From: Streptomyces apocyni
Lineage (GTDB): Bacteria; Actinomycetota; Actinomycetes; Streptomycetales; Streptomycetaceae
Length of the DNA stretch: 64,000 nt
Direction: 5' to 3'
Assembly (NCBI RefSeq): GCF_009739465.1
Contig: NZ_WHOM01000076.1
Coordinates: 51,559-115,558 of the forward strand
Of the stretch, positions 16,307 through 24,681 are shown one piece after another. Position 1 is the first letter of the stretch, and every line of letters begins with the position of its first letter. A program made the translations under genes and the position numbers. The notes under the pieces are model-generated. The model was given only the letters and a program-made list of their open reading frames with translations. It searched no databases and was not told the DNA's origin.

Positions 16307-18127
16307 TCACTCCGTGGGGGCGGGGCTCGTGTCGTCGTCGTTTGGTGGTGTCGACGGTGAAGGGTCGGGGGCGGGGGCCCGGTCGGATGGAGTCGGCGTC
16401 GGGGTCGGGGTCGGGGTCGGGTCGGGGGGCGATGGTGTGGGCGTGGGGGTGGGGGTTGGCTCGGGGGTGGAGGGGGGTGGGGTGGGGTCCGTGGGTGTGG
16501 GTGTGGGCGAAGGGGGTGGGCTTGATGGGGCCGGGTTGGACGGGCCCGGGGGCGACGGGGGTAGGCCGTAGCCGTCGATCACTACCGTCGAGCCTCCCGG
16601 GTTCACTGAGATGCGTGCGCGCCAGTGGCCCGTGGGCTGGCGACGCTCGTCGACGTTCACGCGGATCGTGGCGGTTTCGCCCGGCCGGAGTGTCCCGGAT
16701 GTCTGGCTCAGCGAGAGCCAGGACGCCCCCGTGCCCGCCGACCAGGGCACCGGCTCACCGCCCGAAGCCGTGAGGGTGATCAGCGTCGTGGTGCCGCTCG
16801 GCTGCGCGTCGACCGTGAGCCGCCCAGGGCCCACCCCCTCCGTCGCGCGCCCGCGCCCCGCGCCCGAACTGATCACCTCGACCGAGACATCCGGCGAGCG
16901 GCCGCCCGCGGTGAAGCGGGAGCCTGGCTCGGTCCTGGCGTTGCCCGCGTTCTCGTACGCGTCCCGCGCCCGCTCGCCGCTGAGCCCGTCCGGCCTGTCC
17001 GCCTCGCGCGCCGAGATCGGGTGGCCGTCCTGGCCCTCACCGGTGACCGGCGCTCCCCGGTACGCCGCCCACAGCGCGAGCACCGGCGCGGCCACCACCG
17101 TCGCCACGACGGTCGTCGTCACGGCACGCGCGCGTAGCCGGTCGCGCCGCGCTGCACGGTCCTTGGGGTCCATCGGGAATCCACGCCCGTCAAAGCGCGG
17201 CCCCGCACCACGCGCGCGTGAACGCGAGCGCGAGCGCGGCGGATGGGCCATGGCCAGCCATACGGCGGCCCGTGGCGCCTGGAGCACCGGCAGCTCCACC
17301 GGAGTGATCGCGGTGCCGGGCCAGGCCGCCGGTCCCGCGCGCTCGGCGGTGCGGCGACAGCGCGGGCAGTCGTCCACATGCCGTACGAGCTCCAAGCGCA
17401 GGGCGGTGCCCAGCAGCACCTGGTGGTCGCCGGTGAGCCGGGCGACGATCGGACAGGTGCCGGTCTCGACAACCGCGAGCGCGGCCCGGGTGCGCTCCAC
17501 CTCGCACGCCGCCGCGGCCAGCAGCTCACGGGCCGCCGCGAGCTCCAAGCCGAGTACGGCGGCGACCTCACCGGGCGCGAGCTGGTGGCGTACGGCCAGC
17601 TCCAGGGCCTCGCGCTGCTCGGGCGTGGTCCCGGCGGCTTCCGGCCAGGCGAGCAGGGCCAGGTCGCTCCTGCGGCGATGGACCGTGTCCGTGTCGGTGT
17701 CCGTGTCGGTGTCCGTGTCGATGTCCGTGACGGTGCCGGTGCCGGTGTCTGTGCCGACGTCTTGGGAGCCTTGGGAGGTGGAGGTGCCGTCCGTGGCCCC
17801 CGCCGCATGCGCCCCCTGCCGTCGGCGTCTCGCCTCCGCCAGCTCCCGCAGGCACGTCCAGCGGGCCAGCGCGTAAAGCCAGGCCCTGCGCTCGCCCTCG
17901 TCCTCGGGGGCGCGCGCCAACCGGCGTTCCGCGAGCGCGAGGACATCGCCGAGCGCCTCGGTCGCGGAGTCGTGATCGCAGAGCACGGACAGGCAATAAG
18001 TGAACAGCCCGTCCAGATAGGGCTCATAGCGCTCAGGGGGCGCCTGCGACGCCGACTGGGGCGCACGGCGATGCGCCCCGCGTGCGCCGGTGCTGGGTGT
18101 GGGGTGCTCCGGGCTGGTGGTCGTCAC
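16307..18127 (-). CDS. Sigma-like/zinc-finger/TM/BACON fusion protein
   Basis: This 606-residue protein has a mosaic layout. Residues 33-100 resemble ECF sigma region 2 and 165-222 resemble region 4, separated by a Thr-Asp dipeptide run (126-149). An H-x3-C-x2-C motif (H250, C254, C257) resembles zinc anti-sigma domains. One transmembrane helix (about 335-356) is followed by an extracellular BACON-like beta domain (about 440-520: PVPWSAGTGASWLSLSQTSG). The tail (520-606) is almost pure Pro/Thr/Ser. This would place a sigma-like head in the cytosol and a putative carbohydrate-binding domain outside on a wall-spanning stalk. Whether the sigma part still binds RNA polymerase is unknown. Confidence 0.85.
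   Translation of the reverse strand: MTTTSPEHPTPSTGARGAHRRAPQSASQAPPERYEPYLDGLFTYCLSVLCDHDSATEALGDVLALAERRLARAPEDEGERRAWLYALARWTCLRELAEARRRRQGAHAAGATDGTSTSQGSQDVGTDTGTGTVTDIDTDTDTDTDTDTVHRRRSDLALLAWPEAAGTTPEQREALELAVRHQLAPGEVAAVLGLELAAARELLAAAACEVERTRAALAVVETGTCPIVARLTGDHQVLLGTALRLELVRHVDDCPRCRRTAERAGPAAWPGTAITPVELPVLQAPRAAVWLAMAHPPRSRSRSRARGAGPRFDGRGFPMDPKDRAARRDRLRARAVTTTVVATVVAAPVLALWAAYRGAPVTGEGQDGHPISAREADRPDGLSGERARDAYENAGNARTEPGSRFTAGGRSPDVSVEVISSGAGRGRATEGVGPGRLTVDAQPSGTTTLITLTASGGEPVPWSAGTGASWLSLSQTSGTLRPGETATIRVNVDERRQPTGHWRARISVNPGGSTVVIDGYGLPPSPPGPSNPAPSSPPPSPTPTPTDPTPPPSTPEPTPTPTPTPSPPDPTPTPTPTPTPSDRAPAPDPSPSTPPNDDDTSPAPTE
16380..16565 (+). other. G-run-rich tract, G-quadruplex prone
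   Basis: The plus strand of the Pro/Thr-tail codons carries a long series of GGGGTCGGGG-type runs, with many G-tracts of three to six bases separated by one to seven bases. It is the template strand of the leftward gene, so quadruplexes could impede transcription or replication. The property follows from the PTPT codon choice. Confidence 0.6.
17684..17740 (-). repeat. Hexameric microsatellite coding Thr-Asp repeats
   Basis: Alternating GTGTCC and GTGTCG hexamers on the plus strand encode the Thr-Asp dipeptide run of the sigma/BACON protein. The unit length keeps the reading frame, so slippage would change linker length without frameshifts. Confidence 0.75.
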
Positions 18128-18328
18128 CTGTGCGACCGTAGGCGGCCATAGCGGGGCGGACCCGGCCCCACGGGACCTTTAATCCTTACGGGTGAACAGG
18201 CGCCTCAGGTCGGGACAGGAACCTTTCTGTAAGACTGGCATCAAATCGGTGCCGGAGACCGGTCTACGGCCGGTGGACGACGGGTGGAGACCGTGCGGGA
18301 CCGGTGCCAGCGCCCGTGGTGGGCCCCG

Positions 18329-18351
18329 CTGTCAGTGGGTGCGGCTACGGT
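18329..18351 (+). promoter_or_regulatory. RecA-NDp/PafBC-type promoter of radA
   Basis: CTGTCAGTGGG, six bases, then TACGGT matches the actinobacterial LexA-independent DNA-damage promoter pattern TTGTCAGTGGC-N6-TAGGGT. The -10 element ends 6 nt before the radA ATG at 18358, predicting a leaderless transcript and supporting that start codon. Confidence 0.7.
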
Positions 18352-18357
18352 TCCCGC

Positions 18358-19776
18358 ATGGCTGCTCGTACGAAATCCGGCAACGTCGGGAAGCAACGCC
18401 CGTCCTATCGCTGCACCGAGTGCGGCTGGCAGACGGCCAAGTGGCTCGGCCGCTGCCCCGAGTGCCAGGCCTGGGGCACCGTCGAGGAGTACGGCGCGCC
18501 CGCCGTCCGTACCACCGCGCCCGGCCGGGTCAGCAGCTCCGCGCTGCCCATCGGCCAGGTCGACGGCCGCCAGGCCACCGCACGCTCCACCGGTGTCGAC
18601 GAACTGGACCGGGTGCTCGGCGGCGGCCTGGTCCCCGGCGCCGTGGTGCTGCTCGCGGGCGAGCCGGGCGTCGGCAAGTCCACGCTGCTGCTGGACGTCG
18701 CGGCCAAGGCGGCGAGCGACGAGCACCGCACGCTGTACGTCACGGGCGAGGAGTCCGCGAGCCAGGTCAGGATGCGCGCCGACCGGATCAGCGCCATCGA
18801 CGATCATCTCTACCTCGCCGCCGAGACCGACCTCGCCGCGGTGCTCGGCCACCTGGACCAGGTCAAGCCGTCCCTGCTCGTCCTGGACTCCGTACAGACC
18901 GTGGCCTCGCCCGAGATCGACGGCGCGCCCGGCGGCATGGCGCAGGTCCGCGAGGTCGCGGGTGCGCTGATCCGCGCCTCCAAGGAGCGCGGCATGTCCA
19001 CCCTCCTGGTCGGCCATGTCACCAAGGACGGCGCGATCGCCGGACCGCGCCTGCTGGAGCACCTGGTCGACGTCGTCCTGTCCTTCGAGGGCGACCGGCA
19101 CGCGCGACTGCGGCTCGTCCGCGGGGTCAAGAACCGCTACGGAGCCACCGACGAGGTCGGCTGCTTCGAGCTGCACGACGAAGGGATCACCGGCCTCGCC
19201 GACCCCTCGGGGCTCTTCCTGACCCGGCGCGCCGAGCCTGTCCCCGGCACCTGCCTGACCGTCACCCTGGAGGGCCGCCGCCCCCTGGTCGCCGAGGTGC
19301 AGGCGCTCACGGTCGACTCGCAGATCCCCTCACCCCGGCGTACCACCTCCGGCCTGGAGACCTCCCGGGTCTCGATGATGCTGGCCGTCCTGGAGCAGCG
19401 CGGCCGGATCAGCGCGCTCGGCAAGCGCGATATCTACAGCGCGACGGTCGGCGGAGTGAAGCTCTCCGAGCCCGCGGCGGACCTCGCCATCGCCCTCGCG
19501 CTGGCCAGCGCCGCCAGCGACACCCCGCTACCCAAGAACCTCGTCGCGATCGGCGAGGTGGGCCTCGCGGGCGAGGTCAGACGGGTCACCGGGGTCCAGC
19601 GACGGCTGTCCGAAGCACACCGGCTGGGCTTCACCCACGCCCTGGTTCCGAGCGATCCGGGGAAGGTGCCACCGGGCATGAAGGTCATCGAAGTCGCCGA
19701 CATAGGAGACGCGCTCCGGGTGCTGCCCAAGAGCCGTCGTGCGGAGGCACCCCGGGAGGTCGATAACCGCCGGTAG
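18358..19776 (+). CDS. radA: DNA repair protein RadA
   Basis: RadA (Sms) is a RecA-like ATPase helicase that drives branch migration in recombinational repair. The 472-residue product has the N-terminal zinc finger C19-x2-C22 with CPEC at 33-36, Walker A GEPGVGKST at 101-109, the RadA-specific KNRYG motif at 258-262 and a C-terminal Lon-like domain. The ATG at 18358 is chosen over an in-frame ATG 18 codons upstream because it opens the family-typical MAARTKS and sits just after a DNA-damage-type -10 element. disA follows after 76 bp on the same strand, the usual pairing of DNA repair with DNA-scanning c-di-AMP synthase. Confidence 0.97.
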   Translation: MAARTKSGNVGKQRPSYRCTECGWQTAKWLGRCPECQAWGTVEEYGAPAVRTTAPGRVSSSALPIGQVDGRQATARSTGVDELDRVLGGGLVPGAVVLLAGEPGVGKSTLLLDVAAKAASDEHRTLYVTGEESASQVRMRADRISAIDDHLYLAAETDLAAVLGHLDQVKPSLLVLDSVQTVASPEIDGAPGGMAQVREVAGALIRASKERGMSTLLVGHVTKDGAIAGPRLLEHLVDVVLSFEGDRHARLRLVRGVKNRYGATDEVGCFELHDEGITGLADPSGLFLTRRAEPVPGTCLTVTLEGRRPLVAEVQALTVDSQIPSPRRTTSGLETSRVSMMLAVLEQRGRISALGKRDIYSATVGGVKLSEPAADLAIALALASAASDTPLPKNLVAIGEVGLAGEVRRVTGVQRRLSEAHRLGFTHALVPSDPGKVPPGMKVIEVADIGDALRVLPKSRRAEAPREVDNRR

Positions 19777-19852
19777 ACTTTGCCCCGGTCTCGCCCATCC
19801 GTACGAGGTCCGGGCGCCAAGGCCCGAGCCAAGTCGCGACCGGAGGAGTGCA

Positions 19853-20977
19853 GTGGCAGCCAACGACCGGGCGACAGCTCCCGGCAAGCTGGGCGTGAGC
19901 GCCAGTACCGACCGGCTGATGCGCGCCTCACTGAGCGCGGTCGCGCCCGGTACGGGACTGCGTGACGGCCTGGAGCGCATCCTGAGGGGCAACACCGGCG
20001 GTCTCATCGTCCTGGGCTGGGACAAGACCGTCGAGTCGATGTGCACCGGCGGCTTCGTGCTGGATGTCGAGTTCACCGCGACCCGGCTGCGGGAGCTCTG
20101 CAAGCTGGACGGCGGCATCATCGTCGACAAGGACATCACCAAGATCCTGCGAGCCGGGGTCCAGCTCGTCCCGGACCCGAAGATCCCGACCGAGGAGACC
20201 GGCACCCGGCACCGCACCGCGGACCGGGTCAGCAAGCAGGTCGGCTTCCCCGTCGTCTCCGTGTCCCAGTCCATGCGGCTGATCGCGCTGTACGTCGACG
20301 GGCAGCGACGGGTCCTGGAGGACTCGGCCGCGATCCTGTCCCGGGCCAACCAGGCACTGGCGACGCTCGAGCGGTACAAGCTGCGCCTCGACGAGGTGGC
20401 GGGCACGCTGTCCGCGCTGGAGATCGAGGACCTGGTCACCGTGCGGGACGTCACCGCCGTGGCGCAGCGCCTGGAGATGGTCCGCCGGATCGCCACCGAG
20501 ATCGCCGAGTACGTGGTCGAGCTGGGCACCGACGGGCGTCTGCTCGCCCTCCAGCTGGACGAGTTGATCGCGGGCGTCGAGCCCGAGCGCTCGCTGGTCG
20601 TACGGGACTACGTACCCGAGCCGACCGCGAAGCGGTCCCGTACGGTCGACGAGGCGCTCGCCGAACTGAACGCGCTCTCCCACACCGAGCTGCTCGAACT
20701 GCCCATCGTGGCCCGCGCGCTGGGCTACACCGGGTCGCCCGAGACGCTCGACTCGGCGGTGTCGCCGCGCGGCTACCGGCTGCTGGCGAAGGTGCCGCGA
20801 CTGCCGGGTGCGATCATCGACCGGCTGGTGGAGCACTTCGGCGGGCTACAGAAGCTGCTCGCCGCGAGCGTGGACGATCTCCAGACCGTGGACGGGGTCG
20901 GGGAGGCGCGGGCGCGGTCGGTGCGGGAGGGACTGTCGCGGCTCGCGGAGTCGTCGATCCTGGAGCGGTACGTCTAG
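19853..20977 (+). CDS. disA: DNA integrity scanning diadenylate cyclase
   Basis: DisA makes cyclic di-AMP from two ATP molecules and scans DNA for branched structures. The 374-residue protein has the N-terminal DAC domain with LDGGII (D86, the DGA motif with Ala replaced by Gly) and GTRHRTADR (RHR motif at 119-121), a helical spine, and C-terminal helix-hairpin-helix DNA-binding repeats including TVDGVGEARARSV. I place the start at the GTG at 19853, which has GGAGGAG a few bases upstream. It follows radA. c-di-AMP in Streptomyces controls osmotic and cell-wall hydrolase functions, and several such genes lie nearby. Confidence 0.97.
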   Translation: MAANDRATAPGKLGVSASTDRLMRASLSAVAPGTGLRDGLERILRGNTGGLIVLGWDKTVESMCTGGFVLDVEFTATRLRELCKLDGGIIVDKDITKILRAGVQLVPDPKIPTEETGTRHRTADRVSKQVGFPVVSVSQSMRLIALYVDGQRRVLEDSAAILSRANQALATLERYKLRLDEVAGTLSALEIEDLVTVRDVTAVAQRLEMVRRIATEIAEYVVELGTDGRLLALQLDELIAGVEPERSLVVRDYVPEPTAKRSRTVDEALAELNALSHTELLELPIVARALGYTGSPETLDSAVSPRGYRLLAKVPRLPGAIIDRLVEHFGGLQKLLAASVDDLQTVDGVGEARARSVREGLSRLAESSILERYV

Positions 20978-20983
20978 GGCGAA

Positions 20984-21009
20984 GCGGCGGGAGTTGGTTC
21001 TCCTGCCGC
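20984..21009 (+). terminator. Hairpin terminator after disA
   Basis: GCGGCGGGAG (20984-20993) pairs with CTCCTGCCGC (21000-21009) with one G-U pair around the loop TTGGTT, seven bases after the disA stop. It separates disA from the convergent membrane-protein gene. Confidence 0.7.
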
Positions 21010-21030
21010 CCCGCCGCCCCGCCGCGCTGA

Positions 21031-21909
21031 TCAGGACTTGGTCAGTTCGAACGAGGCGAAGGCCTTCGGGAGGCCGGACGCCTCGGCCTCGACCAGGTAG
21101 CGGCCCGGCTTCGCTGAGCCCGGGCGGGGCGTCGCGCACTCCGGTGCGCTCGGCTTGCGGTCCCACTCCACGGTGTGGGTGATCCGGCCCTCGCCCGGCA
21201 ACCGCAACAGCAGACTGCCGGGGCCGCTCGGGCAGTCGTCGGACGACCAGAGCGGGTCGTCGTCCTCCACCGGCGTGATCGACAACACCGCCTGCTTCGG
21301 GCCGAGGTCGACCTTGCAGTCCTTGCCCGACGTGGACTCCGCGATGAGTTCGAACTTCGGCTTCTCGCCGGACTCGTACTTCTTCTTGACGCTCTTCACC
21401 GTCAACTTGACGCCGCTCGAGGTGCAGTTGGGCAGCGCGGACCCGGCGGGCACCCGCTCCCCCGCACCGCCGCCCGAACCCGAACCGGAGCCCGCGGCTC
21501 CACCAGCGCCAGCGCCGCCACCAGCGCCAGCGCCGCCACCAGCGCCGCCGGTGTCGCCGCCCTTGGCGTCGTCCCCGTCGGAGCCCGTACCGCCGCTGCC
21601 AGAGCCGCCTCCCGAGCCCGAACCACCGTCGCCGTCACCGCCGTCGCCGGGTTCATCGCTCGACTCGTCCCGGCCGCCCGGCCGTTCAGTGATCGGCGTG
21701 CCAGAGCCGGAGGGGCCAGGGGTGATCGACGGGGTGGGGCCACCCTTGTCATTGGCGCCGTTCGCGCCCGTACTGCCGCTGCCGCCAAGCGAGCTGACGA
21801 TCCATGCGATCAGCAGCAACAGCGCCGCGGCCATGGACAGCAGAACAGCCCTCCGTCGCCAGTAGATGGAGGAGGGAAGCGGCCCGATCGGATTGCGCAG
21901 AGATCCCAC
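21031..21909 (-). CDS. Membrane-anchored Gly/Ser-rich hypothetical protein
   Basis: This is a 292-residue protein from the GTG at 21909 (VGSLRNPIGPLPSSIYWRRR). It has one N-terminal transmembrane helix (AVLLSMAAALLLLIAWIVSSL), a long extracellular linker of Gly/Ser/Ala repeats including GAGGGAGAGGAAGSGSGSG, and a globular C-terminal domain of about 130 residues. The domain has three Cys (NCTSS, KDCKV, DDCPS) and ends in a beta-rich stretch. The N-terminal motif is conserved in Streptomyces homologues as I remember them. It is probably a surface protein with a disulfide-bonded external domain; its partner is unknown. It converges on disA. Confidence 0.85.
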   Translation of the reverse strand: MGSLRNPIGPLPSSIYWRRRAVLLSMAAALLLLIAWIVSSLGGSGSTGANGANDKGGPTPSITPGPSGSGTPITERPGGRDESSDEPGDGGDGDGGSGSGGGSGSGGTGSDGDDAKGGDTGGAGGGAGAGGGAGAGGAAGSGSGSGGGAGERVPAGSALPNCTSSGVKLTVKSVKKKYESGEKPKFELIAESTSGKDCKVDLGPKQAVLSITPVEDDDPLWSSDDCPSGPGSLLLRLPGEGRITHTVEWDRKPSAPECATPRPGSAKPGRYLVEAEASGLPKAFASFELTKS

Positions 21910-22031
21910 GGCGCAAACTGTACGAGAGATCGGCGCCAACTCCCTCCCCACCCGCCGCCTGGCGCCACAACTTTTCGCAGATCATCATCCCGGTTCACGT
22001 TTGGTCCACTCCGTCGTTGACCATGTAGGGC

Positions 22032-22817
22032 ATGGACCCGAACACTCCAGTGGACACCTCAGACCTCTATCGAGACATTCTCGACTTCGCGCACACCACC
22101 CCCGAGTGGTTTCAAGTGTTCAGCGAGGTCGGGACGGATGCCGGTCTGCTGATCTTCGGCGCGCTCTTCGTCGTGGTGTGGTGGCGCGCCCGCCGTGACG
22201 ACCCGCGCGCCCTCGCCGTCGCGGTGCTGGCGCCGCTCGCCACGGCGGTCGCCTACGTGTGCAGCGAGGTACTGAAGTCGCTGATCCAGGAGGAACGCCC
22301 CTGCCGGGCCGTGTTGGAAGTCGTGGGCCCGCTGGCGGAGTGCCCCCCGTACGGCGACTGGTCCTTCCCCAGCAACCACGCCACCATCGCGGGCGCCTGT
22401 GGGGTGTCGCTGGCGCTGGTCTGGCGCGGGATCGCCTGGCTGACGCTGCCGTTGGCGGTGGTGATGGCCTTCTCGCGGGTGTTCGTGGGCGTCCACTATC
22501 CGCATGACGTCGCCGCCGGTCTGGTACTCGGCACGCTGGTGGTCTACCTGGTCCTACGGCTGGCCGCGCGGCCCGTGTCCCGGGTGACGGAGACGATGCG
22601 GGGGTCGTCGGCGGGTGCGGTGCGCTGGTTCGCGGGGCCGGGGGGGGCCACCGCCGCGCCGATGCCCGCGCCCGCGCCCGCCCCGGCACAACGGCCGTAC
22701 GGGTCCCAGGAGACGTACGGGTCCTACGGGTCGCACCAGTCACACCAGCCGCACCAGCCGCACCAGCCCACCGACCCGAACGCCACCGCCCCCCACCACA
22801 GCGCACACCGGCGCTGA
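22032..22817 (+). CDS. PAP2-family membrane phosphatase
   Basis: This 261-residue integral membrane phosphatase has the three PAP2 motifs: KSLIQEERP, PSNH within WSFPSNHATIAG, and SRVFVGVHYPHD. About five or six membrane helices surround the active site, and a His/Gln/Pro-rich tail contains SHQPHQPHQP repeats. Family members dephosphorylate undecaprenyl pyrophosphate or phosphatidic and PG-phosphate lipids at the outer face of the membrane. Recycling of the cell-wall lipid carrier fits its place beside the envelope-stress operon, but the substrate is not determined. Confidence 0.92.
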   Translation: MDPNTPVDTSDLYRDILDFAHTTPEWFQVFSEVGTDAGLLIFGALFVVVWWRARRDDPRALAVAVLAPLATAVAYVCSEVLKSLIQEERPCRAVLEVVGPLAECPPYGDWSFPSNHATIAGACGVSLALVWRGIAWLTLPLAVVMAFSRVFVGVHYPHDVAAGLVLGTLVVYLVLRLAARPVSRVTETMRGSSAGAVRWFAGPGGATAAPMPAPAPAPAQRPYGSQETYGSYGSHQSHQPHQPHQPTDPNATAPHHSAHRR

Positions 22818-22906
22818 CCCAGCGCGACCGCACCCCGACGCACCGCGCCGCCCGCACCCCTCATTGGGCCATTCGCGGGCGGCCCCGTGGGAGGATCGCC
22901 CTTGCC

Positions 22907-23854
22907 ATGACTGCGACCGCACTCACTCCCGAACCCGAGCCAGCCGCCGCCCACCCCACGGCCTCCCACGCCACCGACTCGCACACCGCCCTGCACACCC
23001 CCGTCATCGCGTGGTTCGCGCAGAACGCCCGTGACCTGCCCTGGCGCCGCCCCGACGCGGGCCCCTGGGCCGTACTGGTCAGCGAGTTCATGCTGCAGCA
23101 GACCCCGGTCAGCCGGGTGCTGCCGGTGTACGAGCAATGGCTGGCCCGCTGGCCGCGCCCCGCCGACCTGGCCAAGGAGCCCCCGGGCGAGGCCGTACGC
23201 GCCTGGGGCCGACTCGGCTACCCGCGCCGCGCGCTGCGACTGCACGGCGCGGCGACGGCGATAACCGAACGGCACGGCGGCGACGTACCCACGCAGCACG
23301 CGCAGCTGCTCGCGCTGCCCGGGATCGGCGAGTACACGGCGGCGGCCGTCGCCTCGTTCGCGTACGCCCAGCGGCACGCGGTGCTCGACACCAATGTGCG
23401 CCGGGTCCTGGCCCGCGCCGTCAGCGGCCTGCGCTACCCGCCGAACGCGACCACCGCGGCCGAGCGCAAGCTGGCCAGGGCGCTGCTGCCGGACGACGAG
23501 ACGACCGCCGCGCGCTGGGCGGCCGCCTCGATGGAGCTGGGCGCGCTCGTGTGCACCGCGCGAAACGAGGACTGCGCGCACTGCCCGATCGCCTCCCAGT
23601 GCGCCTGGCGGCTGGCGGGCAAGCCCGAGCACCAGGGCCCGCCACGCCGTGGCCAGAGCTACGCGGGGACCGACCGGCAGGTGCGCGGCAAGCTGCTGGC
23701 GGTGCTGCGCGAGGCCTCGGCGCCCGTACCGCAGTCCGTACTCGACCGGGTGTGGGACGAGCCGGTGCAGCGGGCCCGCGCGCTGGACGGGCTGGTCGCC
23801 GACGGCCTGGTGGAGCCGCTGCCCGGCGGGATCTACCGCCTGCCGCAGAGCTAG
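22907..23854 (+). CDS. mutY: A/G-specific adenine glycosylase MutY
   Basis: MutY removes adenine mispaired with 8-oxoguanine in base-excision repair. This 315-residue protein has the N-terminal SEFMLQQTPVSRVLPVY with the catalytic Glu, helix-hairpin-helix LPGIGEYTAAAVASFAY, the catalytic Asp in AVLDTNVRRVLARA, and the 4Fe-4S loop C-x6-C-x2-C-x5-C (CTARNEDCAHCPIASQC). The C-terminal MutT-like recognition domain found in E. coli is mostly missing, as in the short actinobacterial forms. The first 25 residues are a Thr/Ala/Pro-rich tail. Confidence 0.95.
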   Translation: MTATALTPEPEPAAAHPTASHATDSHTALHTPVIAWFAQNARDLPWRRPDAGPWAVLVSEFMLQQTPVSRVLPVYEQWLARWPRPADLAKEPPGEAVRAWGRLGYPRRALRLHGAATAITERHGGDVPTQHAQLLALPGIGEYTAAAVASFAYAQRHAVLDTNVRRVLARAVSGLRYPPNATTAAERKLARALLPDDETTAARWAAASMELGALVCTARNEDCAHCPIASQCAWRLAGKPEHQGPPRRGQSYAGTDRQVRGKLLAVLREASAPVPQSVLDRVWDEPVQRARALDGLVADGLVEPLPGGIYRLPQS

Positions 23855-23856
23855 TG

Positions 23857-23933
23857 CCGAGCTGACTCCGTACTGACGCCGCGCTGGCTCCGCGCTGACG
23901 CCGCGCTGACGCCGATCCGACTCCGCGCTGACG
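23857..23933. repeat. Seven 11-bp tandem units before sigE
   Basis: Directly after the mutY stop come seven consecutive 11-bp units of consensus CCGCGCTGACG, starting at 23857, 23868, 23879, 23890, 23901, 23912 and 23923. Three are perfect. They lie 200-280 bp upstream of sigE. One helical turn per unit would place any bound protein on one face of the DNA. Confidence 0.85.
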
Positions 23934-24135
23934 CCGCCCCTACATCGCTCATACCGGGTCCCACCGCGCAAAAGATTCACAGGTTTTAGGCGGCTCTTAC
24001 CTTTGTTACATAACCGAGGGATAGCCGTGCTCCCACCGAAGGCCTCTTCACGAAGCCTCGTTACACCCCATCCGTAGCTTCGTAGATGAGCCGGAGGACG
24101 ATCCGGTTCCACGGCGTAAACGGAGGCGGTTGAAG

Positions 24136-24681
24136 ATGGCGCACGGAGAGGTGCTCGAGTTCGAGGAGTACGTACGCACGCGGCAGGACGCCCTGCTGCG
24201 CAGTGCCCGCCGCCTCGTGCCCGATCCGGTGGACGCGCAGGATCTGCTGCAGACGGCGTTGGTGCGTACGTACCACCGCTGGGACGGCATAGCCGACAAG
24301 CGCCTCGCTGACGCCTACCTCCGCCGTGTCATGATCAACACCCGTACGGAGTGGTGGCGCGCCCGCCGCCTCGAAGAGGTCCCCACCGAGCAGCTGCCGG
24401 ACGCGAGCGTGGACGACTCCACCGAGCAGCACGCGGACCGCGCCCTGCTGATGGACGTACTGAAAGTGCTGGCACCCAAGCAGCGCAGTGTCGTGGTGCT
24501 GCGACACTGGGAGCAGATGTCCACAGAAGAGACGGCCGCCGCACTGGGCATGTCGGCCGGTACGGTCAAGAGCACCCTGCACCGGGCGCTGGCCAGGCTC
24601 CGGCAGGAGCTGGAAAGCCGGGCCAGCGACGAGGTGGCCGGGCGGGTGCTCGAACGTGAGGAGCGGCGTTGCGCGGCCTAG
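24136..24681 (+). CDS. sigE: ECF sigma factor SigE, envelope stress
   Basis: SigE directs transcription of cell-envelope genes after cell-wall damage and is controlled at the level of its own transcription by the CseB/CseC two-component system. The 181-residue protein shows sigma region 2 (VPDPVDAQDLLQTALVRTYH, then the AYLRRVMINTRTEWWRARR segment) and region 4 (VVVLRHWEQMSTEETAAAL and SAGTVKSTLHRALARLRQEL), with no anti-sigma gene nearby. The ATG at 24136 is chosen because GGAGG lies 9 nt upstream; a TTG six bases earlier would sit too close. cseA, cseB and cseC follow in the same direction. Confidence 0.96.
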   Translation: MAHGEVLEFEEYVRTRQDALLRSARRLVPDPVDAQDLLQTALVRTYHRWDGIADKRLADAYLRRVMINTRTEWWRARRLEEVPTEQLPDASVDDSTEQHADRALLMDVLKVLAPKQRSVVVLRHWEQMSTEETAAALGMSAGTVKSTLHRALARLRQELESRASDEVAGRVLEREERRCAA

